From positions 1 through 64,000 of the forward strand of contig CALWLN010000209.1 in NCBI GenBank assembly GCA_944381535.1: a stretch of 64,000 nt of DNA. The letters run 5' to 3'. The position numbers and the translations under genes were made by a program. The notes beneath the pieces were generated by a model. The model did not search any database. It was not told the DNA's origin and saw nothing but the letters and a program-made list of their open reading frames with translations. This stretch comes from an uncultured Lachnospiraceae bacterium. GTDB lineage: Bacteria; Bacillota; Clostridia; Lachnospirales; Lachnospiraceae. How positions within the stretch are numbered: position 1 is the first letter of the stretch; every line of letters begins with the position of its first letter. This document shows positions 8,726 to 17,007 of the stretch, in pieces.

Positions 8726-8802
8726 ACATATCACATTATGGAATGTTAAGATTAAATTATCTTTTTTCATTTTTATTAATAGCTACATACTGGAACAACG
8801 TA
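8721..8802 (+). CRISPR. Solitary crRNA-like mini-array upstream of cas6
   Basis: Two half-conserved CRISPR repeats on the plus strand. Bases 8733-8750 match the last 18 bases of the repeat at 15 positions, including GGAATGT and the hairpin arms ACATT/AATGT. Bases 8775-8795 match the first part of the repeat at 18 of 21 positions (ATTAATAG, ACATA, TGGAA). The 24 bases between them are T-rich (8751-8774). Only the repeat halves facing the spacer are preserved, as expected if one processed guide RNA is under selection. It has its own promoter. The short spacer is unusual and no target was identified. Confidence 0.55.
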
Positions 8803-8998
8803 ACTTCATTTTTAATCCATAGCCTGTGACAAGGGTCAGATACCGGCCCAACCGTACCACCTCACCGGACGATGGTTCGCCGCCGGCTGCCGTCTCCACA
8901 TTTCCGCAATCAATCATATCCCAATATTATCCATAGTAGCAGGATGTACCTGTATTTCCGTAATTATGTCTCCCTTCCCCCGTGTCTTAAGCACTCCC
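8803..8998. other. Noncoding stretch at the AT-rich/GC-rich boundary
   Basis: Together with 8566-8802 this makes a 433-bp gap between cas6 and the Crp-like regulator. After the mini-array, composition switches abruptly near 8825 from AT-rich to GC-rich sequence. I see no open frame with a ribosome binding site, no tRNA and no convincing terminator in this half. The switch marks the edge of the cas island. Confidence 0.4.
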
Positions 8999-9658
8999 TC
9001 ACTCCCCCTTTACCCAAAACCAGTTCCTCCGGTACTCGATAAGCCCCTCCCGCTGCATTTTGCTCAACTCATTGGACATGGCGCTTCGGTCCACTCCAAG
9101 ATAGTCCGCCAGCTGCTGCCGGTTAAAGGGAATCTCAAATTTGTAGCCGCCCTGCTTCACCACCTGATAGGACAGATAGGACAAAAGCCGCCCCCGGATG
9201 GACTTTGGCGCGGTGTCGTTGATTTTCCTGGAAAGATTCAGATTTTTGGCGGCCATCACCCGCACCAGGTTCTGAATCAGCCGGTTGTGAAAGCCGCAGG
9301 CCGAGGAACAGATGGTGAGAAGCTTTCCCATATCCAGGAACAAAATCTCGCAGGGCTCCACCGCCGCCACATCCACCATCAAAATCTCACCCGGCACGCA
9401 GGCATAGGTTTCCCCAAATACCTCCCCGGCCGCCACCCGGCCCAAAAGGCTCTGGTTCCCCCAGGCGTCGTTTCGCTCGATATTCACGCTTCCGCTCAGG
9501 ACAAAGCCCATAAACCGCAGCGGCTCCCCGGCCCGACAGATATACTCGCCCTTTTGGTAGGTTTTCTTCACCGGATTTAAGCAGTCCAGCAGATTGTCCA
9601 GTTCCCCCGCTTCTATCCCCGCAAACAATTCTGATTGTCCCAACAAAAAATAATTCAT
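8999..9658 (-). CDS. Crp/Fnr-family transcriptional regulator (HcpR-like)
   Basis: A 219-residue protein with an N-terminal cyclic-nucleotide-type sensor barrel (GEYICRAGEPL to GEVFGET) and a C-terminal winged helix (FNRQQLADYLGVDRSAMSNELSKM). No Fnr-type cysteine cluster is visible. It is divergent from hcp, and a 14-bp palindrome lies between the two genes. In Clostridia and sulfate reducers, Crp/Fnr-type HcpR proteins control hcp in response to nitrosative stress, so that role is inferred from context. GAGGAAAAG precedes the ATG. Confidence 0.8.
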   Translation of the reverse strand: MNYFLLGQSELFAGIEAGELDNLLDCLNPVKKTYQKGEYICRAGEPLRFMGFVLSGSVNIERNDAWGNQSLLGRVAAGEVFGETYACVPGEILMVDVAAVEPCEILFLDMGKLLTICSSACGFHNRLIQNLVRVMAAKNLNLSRKINDTAPKSIRGRLLSYLSYQVVKQGGYKFEIPFNRQQLADYLGVDRSAMSNELSKMQREGLIEYRRNWFWVKGE

Positions 9659-9673
9659 CTTTTCCTCATTTCC

Positions 9674-9687
9674 GTTGTTTTAACAAC
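9674..9687. promoter_or_regulatory. Palindromic operator in the regulator-hcp intergenic region
   Basis: GTTGTTTTAACAAC is a perfect inverted repeat (GTTGTT/AACAAC). It lies 15 bases upstream of the regulator start and overlaps a plausible hcp -35 (TTAACA, then 17 bases to TATCCT). Size and symmetry fit a Crp/Fnr dimer, probably the adjacent regulator controlling both genes. Confidence 0.5.
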
Positions 9688-9878
9688 ATACATTCTACTG
9701 CTATCCTACTATACTGAATGCAACAAGTCAATCAAAAGCAACCATGCGGTTCTTCCTCATTTCTCCCGGCGATGATTTTTCATTTAGCCGGCGCAGTAAA
9801 TACGCAGGCCTGTTTGAACGATTGTCCAAGAGGCCGCAGAAAAACCGTACACCAAACAAAGAAAAGGAGAAAACTATC

Positions 9879-11567
9879 ATGGATAAAAAAATGTTTTGTT
9901 ATCAATGCGAGCAAACCGCCGGCTGCACCGGCTGCATGGGAAACGCAGGCGTCTGCGGGAAAAAGGCCGATACGGCACAGCTGCAGGACCGCCTCACCGG
10001 CGCCTTAATCGGCCTGGCAAGGGCCTATTCCGAGACGGAAGGCAGACAGCGTTCCGCCGGGCCCGCCGCTTCACAATCCACCTCAAATGGCATAAACCCT
10101 ACAGACACCAACACCACGGAGGCCCTCACAGACACCAACATCCCAAAGACCTCCACGACAGCCAAGGCCCCGGAGGCCCTCACCCGGCTTGTCCTGGAGG
10201 GCCTGTTCACCACCATTACCAATGTAAATTTTAACAACGAAACCATTCAAATACTGATTGACAGCATTCAGGCCGAGAAACAGAAAATTTCTCCCCTAAC
10301 ACCGGACTATCCCATGGCGGAATTGTGGGAGGCCCAGGAGGACATCCGTTCTCTGAAATCGCTGATTCTGTTCGGAATCCGGGGCATGGCCGCCTACGCC
10401 TACCACGCCCGGGTACTGGGCTATTCCGATGAGACCGTGGACGCCTTTTTCTTCGAGGCTTTAAACCTTCTCTGGCAAAACCTTTCCATGGAGGCGCTGC
10501 TTCCGGCGGTGCTTAAGGTGGGGGAAATCAATCTGACCTGCATGGCCCTTCTGGATAAGGCCAACACCGAATCCTTCGGCACTCCGGCCCCGGTCACCGT
10601 GCCCCTTACGGTGGAAAAAGGCCCCTTTATCGTCATCACCGGACATGATCTGTACGACCTGAAGCTTTTATTGGAGCAGACCCAGGGCAAAGGAATCAAC
10701 ATTTACACCCACGGAGAAATGCTTCCGGCCCACGCCTATCCCCTTTTGAAAAAATATCCCCATCTGAAGGGCAACTATGGGACCGCCTGGCAGAACCAGC
10801 AGAAGGAATTTGCACATCTTCCGGCTCCCATCCTCTTCACCACCAACTGCCTGATGCCCGTCAAGGACAGCTACGCAGACCGGGTATTTACCACCGAGGT
10901 TGTTTCCTATCCCGGCATGGTGCATATCGGGGAAGAGAAGGATTTTACGCCGGTCATTGAAAAAGCCCTGGCCCTGGGCGGCTTTTCGGAGGATACCGTC
11001 TTCACCGGAATCAACGGCGGCACCCAGGTTACTACCGGCTTTGGCCACGGCACGGTGCTCTCCCTGGCAGACCAGGTCATCGACGCCGTAAAAGCCGGCC
11101 AGATCAGCCACTTTTTCCTGGTAGGCGGCTGCGACGGCGCCAAAACCGGACGGAATTACTTTACCGATTTCGTGAAGCAGACCCCAAAGGACAGCATTAT
11201 TTTAACCCTGGCCTGCGGAAAATATCGCTTCAACGATTTAGACTTAGGCTCCATCGGCCCCTTCCCCCGCATTATGGACATGGGCCAGTGCAACGACGCC
11301 TACAGCGCCATCCAGGTGGCCGTGGCTCTGGCAAATGCCTTCGGCTGTGAGGTCAATGATTTACCCCTTTCCATGGTGCTGTCCTGGTATGAGCAGAAAG
11401 CCGTATGTATCCTGCTTTCCCTGCTGCACCTTGGGATCAAAAATATTTACTTAGGGCCCACCCTGCCCGCCTTTGTCTCCCCCAATGTGCTGAATTTCCT
11501 GGTGGAACATTTCAACATTTCGCCAATCAGCACACCGGAGGAGGATTTGAAGAAGATTCTGGGATAA
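9879..11567 (+). CDS. hcp: Hydroxylamine reductase / hybrid cluster protein
   Basis: A 562-residue Hcp. The N-terminal cysteine cluster CYQCEQTAGCTGC...GVCGK binds an Fe-S cluster. Downstream, GHDLYDL, THGEMLPAHAYP, TNCLMP, GGCDGAKTGRNYF and ACGKYRF carry ligands of the hybrid Fe-S-O cluster. Hcp reduces hydroxylamine and acts on NO in the cytoplasm. The start MDKKMFC follows AAAGGAG; the upstream in-frame extension lacks Hcp similarity. Residues about 52-99 form a Thr/Asn/Ala-rich insertion built from repeated DNA words. A terminator follows. Confidence 0.92.
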   Translation: MDKKMFCYQCEQTAGCTGCMGNAGVCGKKADTAQLQDRLTGALIGLARAYSETEGRQRSAGPAASQSTSNGINPTDTNTTEALTDTNIPKTSTTAKAPEALTRLVLEGLFTTITNVNFNNETIQILIDSIQAEKQKISPLTPDYPMAELWEAQEDIRSLKSLILFGIRGMAAYAYHARVLGYSDETVDAFFFEALNLLWQNLSMEALLPAVLKVGEINLTCMALLDKANTESFGTPAPVTVPLTVEKGPFIVITGHDLYDLKLLLEQTQGKGINIYTHGEMLPAHAYPLLKKYPHLKGNYGTAWQNQQKEFAHLPAPILFTTNCLMPVKDSYADRVFTTEVVSYPGMVHIGEEKDFTPVIEKALALGGFSEDTVFTGINGGTQVTTGFGHGTVLSLADQVIDAVKAGQISHFFLVGGCDGAKTGRNYFTDFVKQTPKDSIILTLACGKYRFNDLDLGSIGPFPRIMDMGQCNDAYSAIQVAVALANAFGCEVNDLPLSMVLSWYEQKAVCILLSLLHLGIKNIYLGPTLPAFVSPNVLNFLVEHFNISPISTPEEDLKKILG

Positions 11568-11632
11568 ACTGCAAAGACATGCTCCACACCGGAAGGTGTT
11601 GTTCTCATCCGCGAACCCAAAATCAGCCAAGC

Positions 11633-11664
11633 AAAAAAGACAGGTTTTTACGCCTGTCTTTCTT
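11633..11664 (+). terminator. Terminator of hcp
   Basis: AAAGACAGG (11636-11644) and CCTGTCTTT (11653-11661) form a 9-bp stem with an 8-base loop, preceded by an A-run and followed by T-rich sequence. It lies 65 bp after the hcp stop and may work in both directions. Confidence 0.75.
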
Positions 11665-11708
11665 GAGTTCGCCCACCATAGGCAAGCCCTAACGTGTACA
11701 AGTCCCAA

Positions 11709-11850
11709 GTGCGCATAGACAACGATAAAGTACATAGCTAAACAGCAAGGGTTTCCACCGTAAGGCGGAATCTGAATTACCCCAATAGGAATATTATCCA
11801 AAAAAATCCGGAGGTGCTGTATTCCCTAGAACCCCATTTTTTCTCGGATA
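11709..11850 (+). mobile_element. Probable group II intron 5' fragment
   Basis: The segment begins GTGCGCATAGAC, like the GTGYG 5' end of bacterial group II introns. It continues with a domain I-like arrangement including AGGGTTTCC and a hairpin closed by a GTAA (GNRA) tetraloop, then GGAATCTGAATTACC. No reverse transcriptase frame and no domain V were found in the following 400 bp, so this would be a decayed remnant. Identification is by recollection of intron consensus features only. Confidence 0.4.
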
Positions 11851-12261
11851 ACTTTTATATTTTATTCAAGAAATCCAGACCTGGATAAGAATGCTTTGGC
11901 TCACCTATCTTTTCTTCTGCCATAAAAGTAGCCGCAATTCCAATATACGTCTGGAAAATGCAAGTAAATCTGCCGAAAGAAATGAAAGCCATAAGGTTTC
12001 GGAAGTACCAGTAAATGTAGCAGGTAGATGGGAGAAAAACCAGATGGCGGCGTCAGAAAACCTGGCGTACTCACGGGCGGCGACAACACACCATTCGTTA
12101 CATTTGAGACAAACTAACGGTTAGGATTCCCTAAACATTGTCCTCAGGCATAAGAGTTCCGCTCCTTTTGAAATCTTGGATGGCAAAAACATTTTCATGT
12201 ACCATGATCTTCTCGAAAAGCTATGTACTTTTGGCGTTCGGCAGATTAACTAAGACCACTA
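11851..12261. other. Noncoding stretch, no gene recognised
   Basis: Short open frames lack ribosome binding sites and family features. One inverted repeat is visible (CCGAAA at about 11970 with TTTCGG about 25 bases later). The stretch may contain more decayed mobile DNA next to the intron-like fragment. It separates hcp from the end of the AT-rich sugar operon. No terminator for the minus-strand operon was recognised here. Confidence 0.3.
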
Positions 12262-13746
12262 TTAACAACTTCCACATCTGCGACCATATGCGTCAACTAC
12301 ATCCTCCGCCGGATTTTCCATGCATAAGTGCACGGCTGCTTTCTGAAATGTCATGGGAAGCGCTAGGATATTCGGATTATCACCTACATATTTTTTTCTA
12401 GCGTCTGCAAGCGCTTCCTCAAAAGTTTCTCGTGTTTTTAATCCCATCCCCCTTGCATATCCGGGTTCTTGCGCCCCCACTATGTAAATTGCGCTTGTAT
12501 ACATCTCCGCAATGTGCCCACAACTCATCATAGAAAAACCATGAAAGGGATGAAATGCATTGCAAAACCTATATTTGCGGATATATTCCGCATTTGTCGC
12601 AAAATATTCCCCATACCGATTCATATCAGGTAGTATATTCATATGATCATGCTGAAACATCGTATACAGTTCCCGCAGATACGGCCACAACTCATCATGA
12701 AAATACCCATCACAGGCAGATGCGCACAATATGACACACCGCCTGCTCATTACCCTCTTAAAGCGCAGTACCTGTGCGCTCAACGCCTGCATCATCATAA
12801 TCGGATTGGTTCCCATGCCGTCTCCATAGTGGAACTTTTGCGGCATCCCAAAAATCAATACATCGTATTTCTTTTTTGCCCAATGTACATATGTACGTTG
12901 ATCTGCCATTGCCCAGCTTACTGGCATCATCTCTTTTGCGTAACCGGAATATACTGCAATCTGACGGGACTGGGAATCCAGCACGGCATCACAACAAAAA
13001 AAGGGATGTCCCATCTTTTCTTCCATATGCATACTGATCTCATCAAATTTATTCCGCATAAGACTTCCTCCATTAACCGGAATAAAATCTTTACGGTGCA
13101 TGACAGACGGCACATGATGGCTTGCGATACTCTTCCAGTTTGTAATGCCCGTTGCGCTGTGCTTATATCCTCCGGAATATCCTCCATAGGGATTCCCCTG
13201 CACATGTCCAATCAGAATCGGGATATCACATTCATATACATACCGATTCATATATACCGGATCTCCTCGCCTGGTATACCCTAGATCAATCATGTTCTCC
13301 TCGTCTTCGCTGTCATGACTGATAATCTGACCGGAATGCCAGAATTCCTCAAAAAGTTCCGGGCCAAAAATTGCCCGTACATCCGATTCTCTACTTCTTG
13401 GATGAAGTCCGTTAGAAATGACAAATAAAATATCTTTTTTCTCTACCCCCGTCCCGTACAACTCCCGTAAAATATATTTTATACTTAATTTACGGTGGCT
13501 CGTATTCTGCTCCCCCCCTTTTACCCGGTCGGGCACCACGATAACCACCCTGCTTCCTTTATGAGCCAATTCCGTTAACGTCGGCATTCCAATAGGATGC
13601 GCAAGGCTCTCCAGATAAGCTTCCTCTAGCTGTTCCTCCGGTATGTAAGCCGGATCCTTTATTGTTTCACCTGGAATAAATATATCGGTATCCTCCGGAA
13701 GTTCCGCCGTCATATAACCACGTCCATATTCAAAATTCAATTTCAT
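12262..13746 (-). CDS. LarA-family (lactate racemase-like) nickel-pincer enzyme
   Basis: A 494-residue LarA homologue. LarA enzymes racemise or epimerise alpha-hydroxyacids using the nickel-pincer nucleotide. Visible features: the N-terminal segment SRVVIVVPDRVKGGEQNT, His115 in SNGLHPRSRE, His181 in IGHVQG, and Lys195 in GGYSGGYKH, matching the catalytic histidines and pincer lysine of the family. It is the last gene of the sugar operon and overlaps the previous gene by 4 bp. LarA homologues act on lactate, malate, gluconate and others, so the substrate is unknown. The cofactor genes larB, larC and larE are not in this window. Confidence 0.75.
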   Translation of the reverse strand: MKLNFEYGRGYMTAELPEDTDIFIPGETIKDPAYIPEEQLEEAYLESLAHPIGMPTLTELAHKGSRVVIVVPDRVKGGEQNTSHRKLSIKYILRELYGTGVEKKDILFVISNGLHPRSRESDVRAIFGPELFEEFWHSGQIISHDSEDEENMIDLGYTRRGDPVYMNRYVYECDIPILIGHVQGNPYGGYSGGYKHSATGITNWKSIASHHVPSVMHRKDFIPVNGGSLMRNKFDEISMHMEEKMGHPFFCCDAVLDSQSRQIAVYSGYAKEMMPVSWAMADQRTYVHWAKKKYDVLIFGMPQKFHYGDGMGTNPIMMMQALSAQVLRFKRVMSRRCVILCASACDGYFHDELWPYLRELYTMFQHDHMNILPDMNRYGEYFATNAEYIRKYRFCNAFHPFHGFSMMSCGHIAEMYTSAIYIVGAQEPGYARGMGLKTRETFEEALADARKKYVGDNPNILALPMTFQKAAVHLCMENPAEDVVDAYGRRCGSC

Positions 13747-14606
13747 ATCACAGTCTCCTTTTCACCCAAATAGTAACGAACGATTTCCAAATATTCCTCT
13801 GGGTAAAACCCAATTTCTCCCTGAAAACGCGTCAACGCAATCAAACCACCGTCAATTTCCGGGATTGAGGCAAGCATTGCCGCATTATCCTTTTTCAATC
13901 CACCTCCATAAACCACCTCCATGCCATCCGTTTTTTCTTTTACAAAACATGCCACCTTCGTGATATACTCCTTATCTGCCGGAATCTTCCCCGGTCCGAT
14001 AGACCAAATAGGCTCATAGGCAATAACTACCCTGGAGGTATCCACTCCCGCAAGCCCAAGTTCCAATTGGCGTTCCAGAACCTGCTTCCACCGTTTCTGT
14101 TCTCCCTCTTTTTCACCGATACAATAAAGCACTCTCATACCTCGGCGTAATGCACATCGAATTTCCTGATTCATTACCCGGTTCACAGTCAGGTTAACAG
14201 TCTCCTCTTTTTCTACTCCCGCCTGCGCCAATATCTGCTCTATAGCACGTCTTTCCTCACAATGTCCAATCAGTACCTCCCAGCAGCCTGCCGCCACCAT
14301 GGCAGAGGCTGTCCGACCGGTAGTGAATGCCCCAAAATTACCATTTGCGGATGTATCCTCACAATATATACCCTGACATCCAATTCTGACAGGGCTTTTT
14401 TCTGTCAATGCACGGATTGCCGGCAAAATATGAAGTTCCGGAAAATATATGACAAAATCAGCTTCCCTAAAGTCTGGCTCTTTCAGTTTCTCCTGAATAG
14501 AGGATACGATATAAGCACTCCAATCCCCCACAGACGCAATTCCATTTATCCCGTCAAAAACCCTCGGCACATCAAAACGCTTCAAGTTCAAATATATTCG
14601 TTTCAT
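13743..14606 (-). CDS. Triosephosphate isomerase-like protein
   Basis: A 287-residue TIM-barrel enzyme. It keeps the N-x-K motif (Asn7/Lys9), the catalytic His in IGHCEERR and the catalytic Glu in AYEPIWSIGPGK, which precedes the mobile loop. It is longer than housekeeping TpiA and lacks the usual GNWKMN start, so a specialised paralogue is likely, acting on DHAP/GAP or a related triose or tetrulose phosphate. It lies directly after the aldolase, consistent with converting an aldolase product. Confidence 0.8.
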   Translation of the reverse strand: MKRIYLNLKRFDVPRVFDGINGIASVGDWSAYIVSSIQEKLKEPDFREADFVIYFPELHILPAIRALTEKSPVRIGCQGIYCEDTSANGNFGAFTTGRTASAMVAAGCWEVLIGHCEERRAIEQILAQAGVEKEETVNLTVNRVMNQEIRCALRRGMRVLYCIGEKEGEQKRWKQVLERQLELGLAGVDTSRVVIAYEPIWSIGPGKIPADKEYITKVACFVKEKTDGMEVVYGGGLKKDNAAMLASIPEIDGGLIALTRFQGEIGFYPEEYLEIVRYYLGEKETVI

Positions 14607-14607
14607 C

Positions 14608-15768
14608 TCAACTCCCTGTCTTCCGATATCGTTCAGCCATTTCCTCTAAAGTAATCATGTTTACTTTGGGCGCCCTACCAACACTGCCAAAATGCGCAAG
14701 CAGAGTACCCGCCACTTCTTTTACTCCCTTTTCAATGCACTGACATATCTGTGCAACAGCTTCATCCTGCACTTCGCCATACATTATGGTGTTCATAATC
14801 GGAAAAATGAATTGACGCAGATCAATAACTGATCTCTGCATTTCCATCAACTCAAAAACCTTTCCGACAACAGGATTCGTCTTTAGTATTGGATTCATCC
14901 TGAACAGTTCCCTCAGATTTCTGGCGGTTGCAAGCCGGATATCCGTATCTACATTGATTTTATTAATCCCATACTGTGAAACCTCTACCAGCTGCTTTAT
15001 ATCAATGCCACGGGCATTCTCCAACTGTCCTCCCAGACTGTTTAACTCTTCTACGATATATCTTGGGACTGTGGATGAACCGTGACTAACCAGAAATCCC
15101 TCAATGCGCTCCTGCCTCAGACATTCCTTCACTGCAATGACAATTTCTTTGCGAAGCTTTATATCTGCTCCTTTATTTGCCCCATGCATGGTGCCATAGC
15201 TGATGGCAAGCGCATCTACACCGGTCTTACGAAAAAAAGATACCGCTTGCAAAGGGTTCGTATAACTGCTTTTCCCCGCAGCCACATCATCCTCCACGCC
15301 TGCAAGCACTCCCAGTTCCCCTTCCACCGTTACTCCACGGGCATGTGCATACTTGACCACTTCCCGGGTCAGTTCCACATTCTCTTCAAAGGGTAATGCG
15401 CTTCCATCAATCATTACGCTGGTGTAACCACCCTCAATAGCTGCCACACATGACTCAAAATCCCTGCCATGATCCAGATGAAGGGCAATGGGAATAGTAG
15501 TGTCTGTCCCATATTTTTTTATGGCTGCCGTGATATTAAGCGCACCAGTTTTTTTATCCTCCGCCGTTGCATTTATAAAGTCAATGCGGCCGCCCATAAA
15601 CCCATTCGCCAAATCCGCCCCTTGCACAATTAACGGACTTCGAAACATCTCATGTACTTCAAGTAGTGCCTTAACCTGACACGCGGCATTTACATTGAAT
15701 GCTCCCTGAGCATATCCATTTTTATCCGCCGACTCCAAAATTACTCTCATTGGTACCAGCATAAACAT
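14608..15768 (-). CDS. Class II fructose-bisphosphate aldolase family protein
   Basis: A 386-residue zinc-dependent aldolase. Visible metal and substrate motifs: HLDHGRDF (zinc His and catalytic Asp), VEGELG, the ISYGTMHGANKG zinc-His loop, SHGSSTVP, and GINKINVDTD, which binds the substrate phosphate. It would split a ketose 1-phosphate or 1,6-bisphosphate analogue into DHAP and an aldehyde. It lies between the PFK and TIM-like genes. It is longer than GatY/KbaY (about 285 residues). The C4 stereospecificity cannot be read from sequence. Confidence 0.87.
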   Translation of the reverse strand: MFMLVPMRVILESADKNGYAQGAFNVNAACQVKALLEVHEMFRSPLIVQGADLANGFMGGRIDFINATAEDKKTGALNITAAIKKYGTDTTIPIALHLDHGRDFESCVAAIEGGYTSVMIDGSALPFEENVELTREVVKYAHARGVTVEGELGVLAGVEDDVAAGKSSYTNPLQAVSFFRKTGVDALAISYGTMHGANKGADIKLRKEIVIAVKECLRQERIEGFLVSHGSSTVPRYIVEELNSLGGQLENARGIDIKQLVEVSQYGINKINVDTDIRLATARNLRELFRMNPILKTNPVVGKVFELMEMQRSVIDLRQFIFPIMNTIMYGEVQDEAVAQICQCIEKGVKEVAGTLLAHFGSVGRAPKVNMITLEEMAERYRKTGS

Positions 15769-15790
15769 GTCCTCCTACTTTCATTCAATA

Positions 15791-16954
15791 TCAGAGAAAT
15801 GAGATCATCTCGGGAAAAGAATCCCCCAACAATGGGCGACACCAATCCCGGAAGGCCTTCGTGACACCGTTTCCTTTTTCGTTTATATAAGAATCCGGCA
15901 TGGTACGTTCATAAAGCATTACCTCTTTTATACCTACCAAAAAAGGCTCTACTTTATATGGCAGTGTAGATATACGGCGAAAAGCAACCATCTTTCCGCT
16001 CTCTCCCGCCAGCGCTGCCCGGCAGGCCATCTGACCCGCCATTTTCGCTTCTCGCTGGTCCACAGAGCTTTGCAGTTCTATGGAGGCTCTTGCCAAAAGT
16101 CCCGGCTTTTCACTTCTGGCCTTATACCCAAGGCGCTGAATTACCAGATTTGCCAGATACGCGCTGACATCCCCAAAATAGACAGATCTTTCATTTTTAA
16201 ATACCGGTTCTACTATCGGAGTACCTTCTCTATTCCTCAGCCCCTCGCTAACCACTATCACAATCCCTTTCTTGTTTTTCAGCAATGCCCTGACATCGGA
16301 AATATATTGTTCCTCATCAAATGGCCGCTCCGGCAGATATATCAAATCCGGCCCTTCTTCTCCGTTTTCTGAGGCCATGGCACTGGCCGCCGCCACCCAT
16401 CCGGCATTTCGCCCGGAAGCTTCAATTACTACAACATGGATAGGCAGGCTCTTTACGTCCATACACACCTCCCTCACACTCTGCGCGAAATACCGTGCTG
16501 CGCTCCCATAACCCGGGCTGTGATCCGTCACAGCAATATCGTTATCCATAGTCTTTGGAATACCTACAATATTGATATCAAACCCCCGTTCTTTACAAAC
16601 TTCATATAATTTCCCGCAGGTATCCATGGTTCCGTTACCGCCATTAAATAAAACATAGGCAATCTGATTACGTTCCAAAATTTTTGCCATTTTTATATAA
16701 TCTTCCTGTTGCAAAGGGTCCCGTGAGGTCCCTATTGCGCTTCCCGGTGTTCTTAACAGCAGTTCCAGTCTCTTTAACGGCTCTTCTGAAAGCTCCACAA
16801 ACGCTTCCCTAAGCACCCCGCCCGTTCCATTTCTGGCCCCATAAATACGCAAGACCGCATTACTTTTTTGTGCCTCTGTCACTGCGCCAAAAAGTGATGA
16901 GTTCATCACTGCGGTGGGGCCTCCGCCATGAATCACCAAAAGATTTTTTCCCAT
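15791..16954 (-). CDS. Atypical 6-phosphofructokinase family protein
   Basis: A 387-residue PFK-family enzyme starting MGKNLLVIHGGGPTAVMNSS, with AAAGGATGG upstream. The nucleotide region reads GGNGT (105-109): the usual Mg-binding Asp of GGDG is Asn107 while Gly108 is kept. The active site PKTMDND (133-139) has Lys134, typical of pyrophosphate-dependent forms, and keeps the catalytic Asp137. The donor is therefore uncertain. Its place between the ROK repressor and the aldolase indicates phosphorylation of a ketose 6-phosphate or an analogue. Confidence 0.82.
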   Translation of the reverse strand: MGKNLLVIHGGGPTAVMNSSLFGAVTEAQKSNAVLRIYGARNGTGGVLREAFVELSEEPLKRLELLLRTPGSAIGTSRDPLQQEDYIKMAKILERNQIAYVLFNGGNGTMDTCGKLYEVCKERGFDINIVGIPKTMDNDIAVTDHSPGYGSAARYFAQSVREVCMDVKSLPIHVVVIEASGRNAGWVAAASAMASENGEEGPDLIYLPERPFDEEQYISDVRALLKNKKGIVIVVSEGLRNREGTPIVEPVFKNERSVYFGDVSAYLANLVIQRLGYKARSEKPGLLARASIELQSSVDQREAKMAGQMACRAALAGESGKMVAFRRISTLPYKVEPFLVGIKEVMLYERTMPDSYINEKGNGVTKAFRDWCRPLLGDSFPEMISFL

Positions 16955-17007
16955 TGTCCATCCTTTCCGAATATTTTGGCCAAAATATATCACAGACGCT
17001 GCATTAA

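Noticed and set aside
9744..9878. Upstream in-frame extension of hcp
   Set aside because: The Hcp family begins at MFC-type sequence and AAAGGAG precedes 9879; the extension crosses the putative leader.
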